This document shows positions 33,419 through 42,462 of a stretch of 64,000 bases of DNA, piece by piece. The notes below the pieces were generated by a model. It did not search any database. It was not told where the DNA came from and worked only from the letters and a program-made list of their open reading frames with translations. The position numbers and the translations under genes are program-made. The DNA lies in NCBI GenBank assembly GCA_934119965.1, contig CAKOTA010000001.1, positions 1 through 64,000 of the forward strand, in the 5' to 3' direction. Numbering within the stretch: the first letter of the stretch is position 1; every line of letters starts with the position of its first letter. The stretch comes from an uncultured Bacilli bacterium. Lineage in GTDB: Bacteria; Bacillota_I; Bacilli_A; RF39; UBA660.

Positions 33419-33769
33419 TTGAAAAATATTCAAATTCATTGTTTATCAAATGATAGTCTATGTATCAATAAATGCCATATATGTATATTTGATCTAAATA
33501 AAAGATTAATTTTTGAAGATTATACCAATGAAATGGGATTTGTAACTTTTAAACCACTATGTTATGGGTTATATAAAATAATAATAGAAAATAAAGTAAG
33601 TTATGAAAAAATATGTATTTCAATCTTTATTAATAAAAATTTTTGTGATAAATTGTTATTCAAATTCTCAAATAAAAAACATCATTTTATTAAAGTCAAT
33701 TTGATAGACAAATATTATGGTATACCGATAGAAAAAGGAGTGATATCTTTATGGCAAAAGAACATATAA
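33419..33769 (+). CDS. Prealbumin-like (Cna-B-type) fold protein
   Basis: A 116-residue protein starting at TTG 33419, six bases after GAGGTGA. The stretch CIFDLNKRLIFEDYTNEMGF followed by VTFKPLCYGLYKIII matches the beta-sandwich pattern of Cna-B/SpaA-type repeats (...D..G....T...G...F..L..G.Y.I). It has five to six cysteines, no signal peptide and no sortase motif. The next gene, of the same fold, overlaps its end. It may be an intracellular or spore-associated structural protein. Confidence 0.6.
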   Translation: MKNIQIHCLSNDSLCINKCHICIFDLNKRLIFEDYTNEMGFVTFKPLCYGLYKIIIENKVSYEKICISIFINKNFCDKLLFKFSNKKHHFIKVNLIDKYYGIPIEKGVISLWQKNI

Positions 33770-34296
33770 TACCTATTACTAATGGTAAAGGTTCTAAAGA
33801 AATAATAGATGGAACATATGATGTTACAGCTGATGTCGACGGATATGATAATTCGACAATTAATCCTTCTAATCAAATAATTTCAAATGGAATTGATACA
33901 TATAATTTTACCATAGCAGCAACAGGTACTTTAACACTACATGTTTCTGATGATGGCACAACCATAGGAATACCAATAATTGGTGCTAAATTCGTTAGAT
34001 GTGATAATGTTGGTAATCAATATGGGACTGAAATAATTACCGATGATCAAGGAAATGCCGTGTTTAATAATGTTCCATATTCAGCAACCAATCCCCCAGT
34101 TATCTATTTTAAACAATTAGAATCAGATGGAGAACATACTTTTGATGATGCCCTTCAAAGCACAGAATTAGAAACCACTACTAAAACAGTCGAAATTGAA
34201 AATCCAGACGCCAATACTAGAAATTTTAATTTAACAGATGCTAATTACTCAGGATTACCTATAAGTGATGGCAATATAATATTAACAGAAAAATAA
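33751..34296 (+). CDS. Prealbumin-like fold repeat protein
   Basis: A 181-residue protein with two or more beta-sandwich units: an N-terminal GKGSKEIIDGTYDVTADVDG unit and a clearer Cna-B-like unit GAKFVRCDNVGNQYGTEIIT followed by DDQGNAVFNNVPYSA. There is no signal peptide, membrane helix or LPxTG. GGAGTGA precedes the ATG at 33751. It overlaps the previous gene by 19 bases, so the two form a pair. Function unknown; structural role is inferred from fold only. Confidence 0.65.
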   Translation: MAKEHIIPITNGKGSKEIIDGTYDVTADVDGYDNSTINPSNQIISNGIDTYNFTIAATGTLTLHVSDDGTTIGIPIIGAKFVRCDNVGNQYGTEIITDDQGNAVFNNVPYSATNPPVIYFKQLESDGEHTFDDALQSTELETTTKTVEIENPDANTRNFNLTDANYSGLPISDGNIILTEK

Positions 34297-34385
34297 ATTG
34301 CCAATTTTTGACAATATTAGACATATAACCAGTGAAAAAACTAGACAAATAGTCAAAAAAAACTTATAATTAAAATGGTGATAAT

Positions 34386-35018
34386 ATGAAAAATAAAATT
34401 TCATTACTTTATAAAATATTAATTGTAATAATGAGTGGTATAGGATTATATTTGAACTTTGAAATGTCATCAATTAGTGATAATATTATTTATTTTACAA
34501 TTCAAAGTAATTTATTATGTTTTCTATTTTATTTAGTAATAGTAGTATTAGCAGTAACAAAAAAATTGAAAAAAAACAATATTTATTATATGTTTAAAGG
34601 TATGGTAACAATGTCTATTACCATTACTATGTTTGTGTATCAATTATTGATAGCAACAAATGGTGGTGTACCTGGCTATGAAAATCATATGGTAGCTTGT
34701 AATTTCGTTCATTTATTTGTACCTTTAATGATAATATTTGATTATATTATATTTGGAGAAAAAGGTAATTTAAAAAAAGAATATCCATTTATATGGAGTC
34801 TAGTATTAGTAGCATATGTTTTATTTGAAGTTATTTATGTTGCACTTGGTGGGACATTTATAGGTGGAACAACATATCCTTATTTCTATATGGATGTTGA
34901 TAAATATGGAATAATAGGGGTATGTATTAATTGTTTAGTTGTTTATATATTCTTTGTAGCATATGGATTTGTTGTCCAAATATTAGATAGTAAATTAAGT
35001 AAAAATTCTAATAAATAG
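34386..35018 (+). CDS. Pr6Pr family membrane protein
   Basis: A 210-residue protein with six membrane helices and the Pr6Pr pattern: YFTIQSNLLCFLFYL early, HLFVPLMIIFDYIIFGEKG in the middle, and YPYFYMDVDKYG in a loop before the last helix. Members occur in many gut Firmicutes; the role is not established (distant likeness to FAR-17a/AIG1 hydrolases). GGTGAT precedes the ATG. Confidence 0.82.
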   Translation: MKNKISLLYKILIVIMSGIGLYLNFEMSSISDNIIYFTIQSNLLCFLFYLVIVVLAVTKKLKKNNIYYMFKGMVTMSITITMFVYQLLIATNGGVPGYENHMVACNFVHLFVPLMIIFDYIIFGEKGNLKKEYPFIWSLVLVAYVLFEVIYVALGGTFIGGTTYPYFYMDVDKYGIIGVCINCLVVYIFFVAYGFVVQILDSKLSKNSNK

Positions 35019-35070
35019 AATTTTTTTCTTTTAAAGAAATAATATAATATATTTTAAAATATTATATAAT

Positions 35071-35439
35071 ATGGAAGATAGATTAAAAGATATAGAAATA
35101 GAAAATTTTGTTTGGATTATTTATATTGGAATAATTATATTAAGTTTTTATGCAAATGAAAAAGAAAAAAAATTTATACTTTATGATGATGAAAAAAGTA
35201 AAAAAGAATATCAAAATTTAATGATTTTAATATTCTCTATTTTATTAATAATATATTATTACTTTGCAAAAGAAAGTTATATAGATATAAAAAAACTAAA
35301 TAATAGCGATACCGAGAAAAAAAAGATATTAACATATGCCTCATTTATAGGATCACTTTTAATATTGATAAGCGGAATAATATTTTTAGGCATAGCTATA
35401 ACAGATGATAATATTGATACAGAAATAGCCTTTAATTAA
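35071..35439 (+). CDS. Three-helix membrane protein of unknown function
   Basis: A 122-residue protein with three hydrophobic helices (near 14-26, 48-66 and 92-112) and charged loops. No ribosome site stands out before the ATG at 35071, so translation may be weak or the start different. Not recognised. It lies alone between the Pr6Pr gene and murC. Confidence 0.55.
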   Translation: MEDRLKDIEIENFVWIIYIGIIILSFYANEKEKKFILYDDEKSKKEYQNLMILIFSILLIIYYYFAKESYIDIKKLNNSDTEKKKILTYASFIGSLLILISGIIFLGIAITDDNIDTEIAFN

Positions 35440-35521
35440 CATAACTTTACATTTTATATAAGATATTCTTTATATTTGTTTTAATTTTTGATAAAATAAA
35501 TATAAGAGTAGGAGTGATTAT

Positions 35522-36835
35522 ATGTATCATTTTATAGGAATAAAAGGGTCTGGAATGAGTGCACTAGCACAAATATTGCACAACTTAGGATATGAAGTAC
35601 AAGGTAGCGATAAAAGTGATCATTTCTTTACTGAACAAGGATTAAATGAATTAGGAATAAAAGTACTACCATTTGATGAAAATAATATAAAAGAAGGAAT
35701 GAAAATAATAAAAGGTGCTGCCTTTGATGAAACTAATCCCGAAGTAAAAAAAGCTATGGAATTAGATTTGAATATATATTCATATTCTGATATGGTTGGA
35801 AGTTTGACAAAAAAATTCAAAACCATATGTGTAGCTGGATGTCACGGCAAAACAACGACAACATCTATGTTAGCTCATGTGTTAAATAATACTAAAGGCG
35901 CTAACTACTTAATAGGCGATGGAACAGGATTTAGTAATAAAGAAAATGAATTGTTTGTTTTAGAATCTTGCGAATACAAAAGACACTTTTTAGCATACAC
36001 ACCATATTACACAATAATCACTAATATTGATTATGATCATGTTGACTATTATAAAGATATCAGTGATGTTCTTGACGCTTATACAGAATTTGCTAATAAA
36101 ACAGAAAAAATGGTTATTGCCTGTGGTGATGATAGATATACTAGATTTTTAGATTTAAACAAGCCTATATTTTATTATGGACTAGATGATGACAATGATA
36201 TTATTGCTAAAAATGTTACTTATAAAGAAGAAGGAATTAGCTTTGAAGTAGAGGTAGAAGACAATTACTATGGTTTCTTTGATTTACCAATATATGGAAA
36301 ACATATGTTATTAGATGCTTTAGCAGTAATAGCTGTTTGTTATTATGAAAGATTAGAAGCAAAAGAAGTATCTAAACTATTAAAAACATTTAAAGGAGCA
36401 AAAAGAAGATTTACCGAAACCATTGTTAAAGATACAATTTTAGTTGATGACTATGCTCATCATCCAAACGAAGTTAAAGCCACTATCAAAGCAGCAAAAC
36501 AAAAATATCCTGATAAAAAAATAGTAGCTGTATTTGAACCACATACATTTACAAGAACAAAAGAATTTGCCGATGATTTGGCAAATATCTTAAATCAAGT
36601 AGATCATACATATATAATGGATATTCATCCATCTAGAGAAAAACAAGAAGATTATCCAGATGTAACATCTAAAATTATAATAGACAAATTAAATAATGGT
36701 GAACACTTAGATATTAATGAAGCAAATAAATTGTTAAAACACAAAGGATCAGTAATATTATTTATGAGTCCAAATGACATATCAGTACTAGAAAATGATT
36801 TAAAAAAACTAATAGAGGATGATAAAAATGAATAA
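35522..36835 (+). CDS. murC: UDP-N-acetylmuramate--L-alanine ligase
   Basis: MurC adds the first L-alanine to the peptidoglycan precursor in the cytosol. The 437-residue protein shows YHFIGIKGSGMSALAQIL, the ATP loop AGCHGKTTTTSMLAHVL, ESCEYKRHFLAYTPYYTIIT, and the C-terminal DDYAHHPNEVKATIKAAK and EPHTFTRTKEF motifs. Length and motifs are normal. The pilin-like gene begins inside its end. It confirms a peptidoglycan wall. Confidence 0.98.
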   Translation: MYHFIGIKGSGMSALAQILHNLGYEVQGSDKSDHFFTEQGLNELGIKVLPFDENNIKEGMKIIKGAAFDETNPEVKKAMELDLNIYSYSDMVGSLTKKFKTICVAGCHGKTTTTSMLAHVLNNTKGANYLIGDGTGFSNKENELFVLESCEYKRHFLAYTPYYTIITNIDYDHVDYYKDISDVLDAYTEFANKTEKMVIACGDDRYTRFLDLNKPIFYYGLDDDNDIIAKNVTYKEEGISFEVEVEDNYYGFFDLPIYGKHMLLDALAVIAVCYYERLEAKEVSKLLKTFKGAKRRFTETIVKDTILVDDYAHHPNEVKATIKAAKQKYPDKKIVAVFEPHTFTRTKEFADDLANILNQVDHTYIMDIHPSREKQEDYPDVTSKIIIDKLNNGEHLDINEANKLLKHKGSVILFMSPNDISVLENDLKKLIEDDKNE

Positions 36836-37295
36836 AAAAGGATTTACATTAATGGAATTGCTATCAGTTATTGTTGTTTTAGCAATACTATCTTTGATTA
36901 CGATACCAATGGTAATGAATATAATAAAAGAATCTGAAAAAAAATCTGCTGAAGAAAGTGCCTATGGTTATGTTGAAGCCTTGAATGAAGAAATAGTAAA
37001 CAGTGATTTTTCAACAAAGAAAAAAATTAATAATGGATACTATTATTCCGAATATCTTAAAACTGAATATAATTTTGAAGTAGGGGGCTATACTCCTAAA
37101 GATGATAGTTGGGTACATATAAAAAATGGAGAAGTAAATGAATATTCTTTGAAATTTAAAAAATATGTGGTAACCAAACTAAACGATAAAATTGAAATTG
37201 GTAAAGATGTAGCAACACATAATGAATGCTTTCAAGTAAGCACAAAAAAAGAAACTTGTTATGAAAATGATCAAATAGTAATAAAAGAAAAATAA
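36828..37295 (+). CDS. Type IV pilin-like prepilin
   Basis: A 155-residue protein starting MNKKGFTLMELLSVIVVL: the class III signal with cleavage between G and F, glutamate at mature position 5, and a 20-residue hydrophobic helix. The C-terminal part has two cysteines (NECFQVSTKKETCYEN) that may form a disulfide. ATG 36828 follows AGAGGA inside murC and overlaps it by eight bases. No prepilin peptidase or pilus ATPase is nearby, so it may be a lone pseudopilin or part of a dispersed system. Confidence 0.82.
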   Translation: MNKKGFTLMELLSVIVVLAILSLITIPMVMNIIKESEKKSAEESAYGYVEALNEEIVNSDFSTKKKINNGYYYSEYLKTEYNFEVGGYTPKDDSWVHIKNGEVNEYSLKFKKYVVTKLNDKIEIGKDVATHNECFQVSTKKETCYENDQIVIKEK

Positions 37296-37326
37296 AATCT
37301 TATAGAATTAATCTATAAGATTTTTA
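37294..37326. terminator. Two-way terminator between the pilin-like gene and rnhC
   Basis: Long stem AAAATCTTATAG/CTATAAGATTTT flanked by T on one side and A on the other, serving both convergent genes. Confidence 0.8.
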
Positions 37327-38243
37327 ATTTTATCAGTATTTTTAAAATTTAATTTAGCAATTTCTTTTAATTTATCAAATCCATATTTTTTAATAATTTC
37401 TTTTCCTTGTTCGTCAACCAAATTAGAAGCACCCTTTAATAAATTGATATTTAAACCTTTACTTAATTTATCAAATTCCTTTAAAAAAACATATCTACTT
37501 ATTAATGAAGCACAAGCAACAGATAAGCACTTAACCTCAGCCTTTGTCATAAAAGTAATTTTTCTATAAACATTTGGTACATCTTTTAAATAATTGTAAT
37601 AAACATATGGTTTAGCAAACTCATCAACAACAACATAATCGGTATCTTTATATTTATTAGTTAACTCAACTAAAACTTTATTATGAAGAACAGCTTTAAT
37701 TTTATTCATATTCATTTTTTCATTCATTTCATTGTATTCTCTATTTGTTAAAATGTATGTTGAATATGGAATTTTTTTTATAATTTCAGGAACAATTTTA
37801 AGTATTTTTTCATCATCTAATTTTTTTGAATCAGTAACACCTAATTCTTTTAAAAAAGGTATATCTTCTTTTTTTACATAAGTACTAGTAACTACAATAG
37901 GTCCAAAATAATCTCCTGTTCCAACCTCATCACTACCAATAGAAGTAGAATTATAAATTTTAGGATCAATATATATTTCATCTTTTTTCTTATCTTTTTT
38001 ATCACTATTATTAACATCTAAAAATTTATTATTCATTTTTTCAGTAGCAATCCAAAAATCACTTGCTAAATCAGCATCTTTTCCTTGAAAAACTATTTTT
38101 CCTGACTCATATAAAGTTACAACAGTATCCCCATCTTGAGCTTGAAAAACAGCATAAGGAGGAGTTTTATCTCTTTTTAAATCTTCATAAAATTCTTTTA
38201 ATTTTTCTTTTGTATTATCACTTACTTTAAATGATATTGTCAT
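37308..38243 (-). CDS. rnhC: Ribonuclease HIII
   Basis: A 311-residue RNase H that degrades RNA-DNA hybrids. The N-terminal TBP-like substrate-binding domain (about 1-85, AVFQAQDGDTVVTLYESGK) is followed by the catalytic domain with SIGSDEVGTGDYFGPIVV, VTDSKKLDDEKI, DYVVVDEF and KAEVKCLSVACASLISRY. Length is normal. rnhB is also present in the window. The gene is divergent from uvrA. Confidence 0.96.
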   Translation of the reverse strand: MTISFKVSDNTKEKLKEFYEDLKRDKTPPYAVFQAQDGDTVVTLYESGKIVFQGKDADLASDFWIATEKMNNKFLDVNNSDKKDKKKDEIYIDPKIYNSTSIGSDEVGTGDYFGPIVVTSTYVKKEDIPFLKELGVTDSKKLDDEKILKIVPEIIKKIPYSTYILTNREYNEMNEKMNMNKIKAVLHNKVLVELTNKYKDTDYVVVDEFAKPYVYYNYLKDVPNVYRKITFMTKAEVKCLSVACASLISRYVFLKEFDKLSKGLNINLLKGASNLVDEQGKEIIKKYGFDKLKEIAKLNFKNTDKIKNLID

Positions 38244-38298
38244 ATTATCACGCCCTAAAAGAATTATACATCAAAAATGAATAATTTACAAACATAAA

Positions 38299-38327
38299 TT
38301 GACAAACAAATGTTTGTGTGATATAAT
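38299..38327 (+). promoter_or_regulatory. uvrA promoter with LexA-like box in the spacer
   Basis: TTGACA (38299-38304), 17 bases, TATAAT (38322-38327). The dyad CAAACAAATGTTTG at 38303-38316 overlaps the -35 and spacer and has the layout of the Bacillus SOS box CGAAC-N4-GTTCG with one symmetrical change in each arm. Confidence 0.65.
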
Positions 38328-38369
38328 TCTAATACTTTGTGATATAATAATAAATATTGAGGTGTTGTT

Positions 38370-41183
38370 ATGGATAAAATTATAATTAAAGGTGCGAGAG
38401 AAAATAATTTAAAAAATATTAATATTGAATTACCTAAAAATAAATTAATTGTTATGACTGGTGTGTCAGGAAGTGGTAAATCCTCTTTAGCGTTCGATAC
38501 AATATATGAAGAAGGAAGAAGAAGATATGTTGAGTCATTAAGTAGTTATGCAAGACAATTTCTAGGTGGATCTGAAAAACCAAATGTTGACTCAATTGAA
38601 GGTTTATCACCATCAATTAGTATTGATCAAAAAACTACTAGTAAAAATCCAAGAAGTACAGTTGGAACTGTAACCGAAATATACGATTACTTAAGACTAC
38701 TATACGCAAGAATTGGTATTCCATATTGTCCAGTACATAATAAGCCAATAAGTAGTCAAAGCATTGAAGAAATGACTAATCAAGTATTAAATTTAGAAGA
38801 AAATTCTAAAATTAAAATATTAAGTCCAGTTATTTATGGTGAAAAAGGGACATTTAAAGATTTATTTGCTAAATTACTAAAAGACGGATATGCTAGAGTT
38901 GAAGTCGATGAAAAAGATTATGATTTAACTGAAGAAATTGAATTAGAAAAAAATAAAAAACATTACATTAGTGTAATTATAGATAGATTAATAATCAAAG
39001 ATGGTGTTAGAAGTAGATTATATAGCTCAATTGAAACAGCATCAAAATTAAGCAATGGTAAAGTAGAAATCGAAGTAATAGGTTCACATAAATTTGTGAT
39101 GAGTGAAAAATATGCTTGTCCAGAATGTGACTTTAGTTTACCAGAACTAGAACCTAGATTGTTCTCATTTAATGCTCCATATGGGGCTTGTCCAGACTGT
39201 AAGGGACTTGGAATAAAATATAAAATTGATGAAAACTTAGTAATACCTGACCGAGAACTATCAATTAATGAAGGCGCTATCAAAGTAATAAATTTAGATG
39301 AAGATGGTAATATAATAACGACTCAAATAAATACTTTAGCTGAACATTTTGGTATTGATTTAAATATTCCAGTAAGTAAGTTAGAAAAAGAAAAACTAAA
39401 CATACTATTATATGGAACTAATGAAATATTAGAATTTAAATATGTATCTAAAAATGGTAGTGTTAGAAAAACAAAAGATATGTTTGAAGGAATTATAACA
39501 AATCTAGAAAGAAGATATGTTGAAACTAAAAGTACTTGGATTAGAGATTGGATAGAAAACTATATGACAGAAGATACTTGTCCAACTTGTAAAGGCGCAA
39601 GATTAGATAGTAGTGTTTTATCAGTATTAGTTGGTAAAAAAAATATTTATGAAATTACTAAACTAAGTATCAAAGAACTATATGATTTTTTATCTAATTT
39701 AAAATTAAATAAAGAACAACAAGAAATAAGTAAATTAATAACTAAAGAAATATTAGAAAGACTTAAGTTTTTAATTAATGTCGGATTAGAATATTTAACA
39801 CTAGCTAGAAGTGCCGGAACATTATCAGGTGGTGAAGCACAAAGAATTCGTTTAGCGACTCAAATAGGATCTAGATTATCAGGTGTATTATATGTTTTAG
39901 ATGAACCTAGTATTGGATTACATCAAAGAGATAATAATAGACTAATCAATTCATTATTAGAAATGCGTGACTTAGATAATACACTAATAGTAGTCGAACA
40001 CGATAGTGATACTATGTTAGCCGCTGATTATTTAGTTGATATCGGTCCAGGTGCTGGTATTCACGGTGGTGAAGTAGTAGCTTGTGGAACGCCAAAAGAA
40101 GTAATGGCCAATCCTAATAGTTTAACTGGTAAATACTTAACAGGAGAATTAAAAATAGAAGTGCCTAAAACAAGGAGAAAAGGTAATAAAAAATTCATTG
40201 AAATAAAAGGCGCAAAAGAAAATAATTTAAAAAACATTAATGTTAAATTTCCACTTGGTACCTTAACTTGTGTAACTGGTGTATCAGGAAGCGGAAAAAG
40301 TACTTTAATCAATGAAATATTATATAAAGTCGCTCGTAATAGTCTATATAAAACTAAAGAGAAACCAGGAAAATATAAAGAAGTAAAAGGATTAGAAAAT
40401 ATTGATAAAGTAGTTGATATTTCGCAAACTCCTATCGGAAGAACACCAAGATCTAATCCAGCAACTTATGTTGGGGTATTTGATGATATTAGGGATGTTT
40501 TTGCAGAAACTAAAGAAGCTAAGATACGAGGTTATGATAAAGGTAGATTTAGTTTTAATGTAAAAGGCGGAAGATGTGAAGCTTGTTGGGGAGACGGTGT
40601 TAAAAAAATAGAAATGCACTTTTTACCAGATGTTTATGTTCCTTGTGAAGTTTGTCATGGAACTAGATACAATAGTGAGACATTAGAAGTCAAGTTTAAA
40701 GGGAAAAGCATCTACGATGTTCTAGAAATGAGAGTAGAAGAAGCTATTGAATTTTTTGAAAATTTTCCTAAAATTAAAAATAAATTACAAATGTTAATGG
40801 ATGTTGGACTTTCTTATGTTAAATTAGGTCAATCTTCAACAACATTGTCAGGTGGTGAAGCTGCTAGAATAAAACTTGCCAAAGAATTACAAAAAAAACC
40901 AACTGGTAAAAGTTTATTCATATTAGATGAACCAACAACTGGATTACATATAGATGATATAAAAAAATTATTAGTTATCTTAAATAGAATAGTAGATAAT
41001 GGTGATACTGTTTTAGTAATTGAACATAATTTGGATGTTATTAAAACAGCTGATTATATAATAGATTTAGGTCCAGAAGGTGGCGATGGTGGTGGCAGTA
41101 TAGTTGCTAAAGGTACACCAGAAGATATTGTTAAAGTTAAAGAAAGTTATACTGGAGAATTTTTAAAACAATATTTGAAGTAA
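38370..41183 (+). CDS. uvrA: Excinuclease ABC subunit A
   Basis: UvrA recognises bulky DNA damage and loads UvrB. The 937-residue protein has two ABC ATPase modules (GVSGSGKSSLAFDTI near 31; GVSGSGKSTLINEIL near 640), two signature motifs (TLSGGEAQRIRLATQ and TLSGGEAARIKLAKEL) and zinc-finger cysteines in CPECDFS...CPDC and CEACWGDGVKKIEMHFLPD...CEVC. Length is normal. uvrB is not adjacent. Regulation by an SOS repressor is suggested by the promoter dyad. Confidence 0.98.
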   Translation: MDKIIIKGARENNLKNINIELPKNKLIVMTGVSGSGKSSLAFDTIYEEGRRRYVESLSSYARQFLGGSEKPNVDSIEGLSPSISIDQKTTSKNPRSTVGTVTEIYDYLRLLYARIGIPYCPVHNKPISSQSIEEMTNQVLNLEENSKIKILSPVIYGEKGTFKDLFAKLLKDGYARVEVDEKDYDLTEEIELEKNKKHYISVIIDRLIIKDGVRSRLYSSIETASKLSNGKVEIEVIGSHKFVMSEKYACPECDFSLPELEPRLFSFNAPYGACPDCKGLGIKYKIDENLVIPDRELSINEGAIKVINLDEDGNIITTQINTLAEHFGIDLNIPVSKLEKEKLNILLYGTNEILEFKYVSKNGSVRKTKDMFEGIITNLERRYVETKSTWIRDWIENYMTEDTCPTCKGARLDSSVLSVLVGKKNIYEITKLSIKELYDFLSNLKLNKEQQEISKLITKEILERLKFLINVGLEYLTLARSAGTLSGGEAQRIRLATQIGSRLSGVLYVLDEPSIGLHQRDNNRLINSLLEMRDLDNTLIVVEHDSDTMLAADYLVDIGPGAGIHGGEVVACGTPKEVMANPNSLTGKYLTGELKIEVPKTRRKGNKKFIEIKGAKENNLKNINVKFPLGTLTCVTGVSGSGKSTLINEILYKVARNSLYKTKEKPGKYKEVKGLENIDKVVDISQTPIGRTPRSNPATYVGVFDDIRDVFAETKEAKIRGYDKGRFSFNVKGGRCEACWGDGVKKIEMHFLPDVYVPCEVCHGTRYNSETLEVKFKGKSIYDVLEMRVEEAIEFFENFPKIKNKLQMLMDVGLSYVKLGQSSTTLSGGEAARIKLAKELQKKPTGKSLFILDEPTTGLHIDDIKKLLVILNRIVDNGDTVLVIEHNLDVIKTADYIIDLGPEGGDGGGSIVAKGTPEDIVKVKESYTGEFLKQYLK

Positions 41184-41193
41184 GAGGTTAATT

Positions 41194-41499
41194 ATGAATT
41201 ATAAAATTGTAACAATATGTGGTAGTATGAAATTTAGAAATGAAATGATGATGATTGCCGAAAAATTAGAATTAAAACAAAGGTATATAGTAATTCAATG
41301 TATTTATGGTGATTCATCAAGAGAATATAATGAGTCAGAAATGGAAATATTATCCAAACTTCATTTTGAAAAAATCAAAATTAGTGATGCAATTTATGTA
41401 GTTAATGTAAATGGTTATATTGGTGAAGCCACAAAAAAAGAAATTGAATTTGCGAAATCACTTAATAAAGAAATTTTATATTTAGAACCATTAAATTAA
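41194..41499 (+). CDS. Nucleoside 2-deoxyribosyltransferase-like protein
   Basis: A 101-residue protein with ICGSMKFRNEMMMIAEKLE at the start and the motif KLHFEKIKISDAIYVVNVNG followed by YIGEATKKEIEFA. This matches small proteins of the nucleoside 2-deoxyribosyltransferase/DUF4406-like fold, in which the aspartate and glutamate regions bind a nucleotide sugar. The true substrate is unknown. It follows uvrA by ten bases and may be co-transcribed with it. A terminator follows. Confidence 0.72.
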   Translation: MNYKIVTICGSMKFRNEMMMIAEKLELKQRYIVIQCIYGDSSREYNESEMEILSKLHFEKIKISDAIYVVNVNGYIGEATKKEIEFAKSLNKEILYLEPLN

Positions 41500-41501
41500 A
41501 A

Positions 41502-41523
41502 GAAGACAATTTAGTCTTTTTTT
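41502..41523 (+). terminator. Terminator after the uvrA operon (first repeat copy)
   Basis: Stem AAGAC (41503-41507) / GTCTT (41514-41518) and a T tract. It is part of the 48-base repeat. Confidence 0.65.
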
Positions 41524-41550
41524 GATATACTATATATGGTGATTTTATGT
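41503..41550 (+). repeat. 48-base direct repeat, copy 1
   Basis: Identical to 42665-42712. Each copy holds a terminator hairpin, a TATACT -10, a GGTGAT ribosome site and an ATG plus one base. Confidence 0.95.
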
Positions 41551-42101
41551 TGAGAGAACAAATAGAAAAATTTATTCCATTTAATGAACAAGAACAAATA
41601 GATAAACAATATTTTTTAAAATTTCTTGATACATTTGATGATGTACTAACTCGTGATAATTTATTTGGACATATGACAGCATCTGCATTTGTTGTTAATA
41701 AAGAAAAAACAAAAATGGTTGTTGTTTATCATATAATAAATGATGGTTGGATATATCCGGGTGGACATGCTGATGGTGAAGAAGATTTGCTTTCAGTAGC
41801 AATAAGAGAAGTAGAAGAAGAAACAGGATTGAAAACTAAGATATTAGATAACAATATATTTTCTATTCAGGCTGCTCCAGTAGTTGGGCATATAAAAAAA
41901 GGAAAATATGTCCCTGCTCACATTCACTTTGATGTATTATATTTATTAGAAGCTGATGAAAATCTTGAATTACAATATCGTGAGGATGAAAGTAAAGGAG
42001 TCAAATGGATTAATTTTGAAGATGCAACAGCTGATAATATAGTTGATTTTATAAAACCAACACATGATAAATTAATAAAAAAAATTAAAAATTTGTATTG
42101 A
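41547..42101 (+). CDS. NUDIX hydrolase
   Basis: A 184-residue pyrophosphohydrolase with a complete Nudix box G-H-A-D-G-E-E...R-E-V-E-E-E-T-G-L (within GGHADGEEDLLSVAIREVEE). It cleaves nucleoside diphosphates linked to another group; substrate unknown. The N-terminal ~45 residues are helical. Its start codon and leader are inside the 48-base repeat shared with the trhP1-like gene, so the two genes have the same expression signals. Confidence 0.9.
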   Translation: MLREQIEKFIPFNEQEQIDKQYFLKFLDTFDDVLTRDNLFGHMTASAFVVNKEKTKMVVVYHIINDGWIYPGGHADGEEDLLSVAIREVEEETGLKTKILDNNIFSIQAAPVVGHIKKGKYVPAHIHFDVLYLLEADENLELQYREDESKGVKWINFEDATADNIVDFIKPTHDKLIKKIKNLY

Positions 42102-42204
42102 AATCTACAAATGGAATGGTATCGTATGGAATATATTTAGAAATGGTACTCTGAATCGCTCTGATGTGACTAACACTGACTGTGGTGTTTACCTAGTTAT
42201 TTAA
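42091..42204 (+). pseudogene. Coding-like relic without start codon
   Basis: Downstream of the NUDIX gene one frame reads EIYKWNGIVWNIFRNGTLNR then SDVTNTDCGVYLVI and stops at TAA 42202-42204. Its base use (CTG, CGC, GAC, TGG) is less A+T-rich than its neighbours and it has no start codon. It looks like the last ~37 codons of a lost beta-rich protein, possibly from a phage or surface gene. I cannot name the family. Confidence 0.35.
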
Positions 42205-42347
42205 ATTTCAAAATCTATGTTTTCATAATAAAAATTTAAAACCTTATTTTGTGATTTTTGTCGAAATTTGTATGTCAAAAATTAGATAAGAAAAATAAAA
42301 AATATGGTAGAATATTAACCGATATATTTAATTGGTGTTAGTGCATT

Positions 42348-42365
42348 CCTTCTTAAACAAGAAGG
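42348..42365 (+). promoter_or_regulatory. Hairpin covering the toxin-like ribosome site
   Basis: CCTTCTT (42348-42354) pairs with AAGAAGG (42359-42365), which includes the start of the Shine-Dalgarno region AAGGAGAGG. Confidence 0.55.
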
Positions 42366-42378
42366 AGAGGTGGTCGTT

Positions 42379-42456
42379 ATGAAAGAAAGAGAAAAAACTC
42401 TATTCTTAATAATCTTCCTACTATTATTTATAGTAATTATATTACTTTATAAATAA
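42379..42456 (+). CDS. 25-residue membrane peptide, type I toxin-like
   Basis: MKEREKTLFLIIFLLLFIVI followed by ILLYK: a charged head and one uninterrupted hydrophobic helix, the build of type I toxins (TxpA/Fst/holin-like). A strong GGAGAGGTGG site precedes the ATG, and a 7-bp hairpin covers its 5' edge. A stable GCACTATC/GATAGTGC hairpin follows the stop, then a second long hairpin with a T run. The layout is that of Firmicutes toxin mRNAs held in check by an antisense RNA. No antisense promoter could be fixed by eye. Confidence 0.5.
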   Translation: MKEREKTLFLIIFLLLFIVIILLYK

Positions 42457-42462
42457 AAAAAA

